NCBI GenBank assembly: GCA_031732875.1
Contig: JAVMKL010000273.1
Span: forward strand, 1 to 14,779
Source: JAVMKJ01 sp031732875
GTDB taxonomy: Bacteria > Pseudomonadota > Gammaproteobacteria > Competibacterales > Competibacteraceae
DNA length: 14,779 nucleotides
Reading direction: 5' to 3'
Below the pieces are notes generated by a model. It did no database searches. It was not told the DNA's origin and saw only the letters and a program-made list of their open reading frames with translations. Each line of letters begins with the position of its first letter. Position 1 is the stretch's first letter. Position numbers and translations under genes: made by a program. Below are positions 13,931 through 14,779 of this stretch, in pieces.

Positions 13931-14779
13931 GAGAGAGCTTGATGGATTCGATCACAAACAACCGAGCGTTGCTGGTCGGCGTGGGCGCGGATTTACCCGA
14001 CACGGTCACCGACGCCGAGGGGCTGGCCGGCATCCTGACCGATCCGTCCCGCTGCCAGTATCCCGCCGCGAACGTCGCGGTGCTTACCGAAGGCAACGCC
14101 ACCCGCGACCTGGTGCTAGCCGCCCTGGACGCGCTGGCGACGCCGATGGTTGCCGACGCCACGGTCCTGATCTATTACTCTGGGCACGGGTATCGGGTGA
14201 CCTCCTCCGTGGGAGAAAGCTATTACCTGATGACCCACGGCTACGATTTGGCCCGGCTGTACCAGACCGCGATCGGCGGCCGGGAATGGACCGACCGGCT
14301 GGCGGTCATCCCCGCCAAGCGGCTGCTGCTCCTGCTGGACTGCTGCCACGCCGGGGGGTTGACGGCGGAGCGCGCCAAGGCCGTCGGCCTGACCTTCGCC
14401 AAGGCCCCGCTGCCGCCGGAAGCCGAAGCGCTGTTCGCCCGAGGCCAGGGGCGCATCCGCATCGCCTCGTCCCGCGCCGACGAGTTTTCGCTGGCGGGCA
14501 AGCCCTACAGCCTGTTCACCCGCGCCGTGATCGAAAGCCTGAGCGGGCAAGGGGTGGCTCGCCGGGATGGCTACGTCCGCGCGCTCGATCTGGCACTCCA
14601 CGCGCGGGAGAAAGTACCGCAATGGTCCGGCCAGCGGCAGACCCCCATCATCGACGTGGAGGCGGCGGATAATTTCGTGGTCGCCTACTACGCCGCCGGC
14701 GCCAAGTCACCCTTGCCACTGGATTTGCCCCCCGTCGATCCCGAGGAAGTCGCGCGATTGAACGACTTGGCGGGCGCCG
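13927..14779 (+). CDS. Caspase-like (peptidase C14 / metacaspase) protein, N-terminal part; runs off the right edge
   Basis: 284 residues are visible. The caspase fold is clear: first strand RALLVGVGADLPDTVTDAEG with DAEGLAGIL, then VLIYYSGHGYRV with catalytic His87, LLLLLDCCHAGG with catalytic Cys140 (the Cys before His), IRIASSRADEFS and SLFTRAVIESLSG. The domain ends near residue 255, and the sequence continues with a Pro-rich linker and PVDPEEVARLNDLAGR, the start of a further domain I cannot identify. ATG 13927 overlaps the NACHT stop as ATGA; an in-frame ATG at 13942 has GAGAGAG just before it and may be the true start. Caspase-like proteases coupled to NACHT ATPases act as death effectors in known bacterial defence systems; that role here is inferred from context. 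Confidence 0.9.
   Translation, partial: MRESLMDSITNNRALLVGVGADLPDTVTDAEGLAGILTDPSRCQYPAANVAVLTEGNATRDLVLAALDALATPMVADATVLIYYSGHGYRVTSSVGESYYLMTHGYDLARLYQTAIGGREWTDRLAVIPAKRLLLLLDCCHAGGLTAERAKAVGLTFAKAPLPPEAEALFARGQGRIRIASSRADEFSLAGKPYSLFTRAVIESLSGQGVARRDGYVRALDLALHAREKVPQWSGQRQTPIIDVEAADNFVVAYYAAGAKSPLPLDLPPVDPEEVARLNDLAGA

Noticed and set aside
1..14779. DGR template repeat, reverse transcriptase or Avd gene inside the window
   Set aside because: Looked for a second, adenine-rich copy of the GGSW...GFRVV segment and for RT motifs such as YxDD on both strands; none seen, so these components, if real, lie outside.
1..14779. CRISPR array, tRNA or rRNA genes, insertion-sequence transposase
   Set aside because: No regularly spaced repeats, no tRNA-like cloverleaf and no transposase-like protein was recognised in any frame.

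Overview
This is a GC-rich window (AT-rich only at a few promoter-like spots) with gammaproteobacterial-looking genes. The mix of glycogen/trehalose enzymes, a PrpF isomerase and a NACHT/caspase conflict locus recalls Competibacter-like glycogen-accumulating bacteria or purple sulfur bacteria. That placement is inference; there is no marker gene such as rRNA here.

Layout. (1) 1-917: the 5' part of treZ on the minus strand, preceded by what looks like a frameshifted C-terminal remnant of a GlgX-type debranching enzyme and a gene-free stretch with a hairpin and a short direct repeat. (2) 918-1817: a LysR-family regulator of the LrhA/PecT type. (3) 2007-5078: a two-gene operon with a 20-bp perfect palindrome in its leader, encoding a MerR-like regulator overlapping a VIT+VWA protein with a complete MIDAS. 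(4) 5180-6749, minus strand: a PrpF-family isomerase and a small exported protein with a symmetric CX8C-X5-CX8C pattern. (5) 7231-7920: a TumE/TumA-type toxin-antitoxin pair, probably leaderless, with a palindrome touching its -10 box. (6) 7975-8715, minus strand: a DUF4062/TIR-like protein with a glycine-rich C-terminal repeat. (7) 8716-9308: gene-free, with several inverted repeats. (8) 9309-10745: an exported GH13 alpha-amylase. (9) 10862-14779: a 1022-residue protein (coiled coil, glycine-rich motif, NACHT ATPase, formylglycine-generating-enzyme/C-type-lectin fold) overlapping by ATGA a caspase-like peptidase that runs off the window.

The most interesting part is 7975-8715 together with 10862-14779. 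The C-terminus of the NACHT protein has the hallmarks of a diversity-generating-retroelement (DGR) variable region: a GGSW...GFRVV frame whose expected Asn positions are nearly all filled by NNC or NNT codons, followed by a perfect 12-bp-arm inverted repeat. The NACHT N-terminus carries a TGGGxFVGRD motif that also occurs at the C-terminus of the DUF4062/TIR-like protein. The caspase is translationally coupled to the NACHT gene. Together these suggest a diversifiable sensor connected to two possible death effectors, one through the same mRNA and one through a shared motif. No reverse transcriptase, Avd gene or template repeat is in the window, so the DGR part must be tested in flanking sequence.
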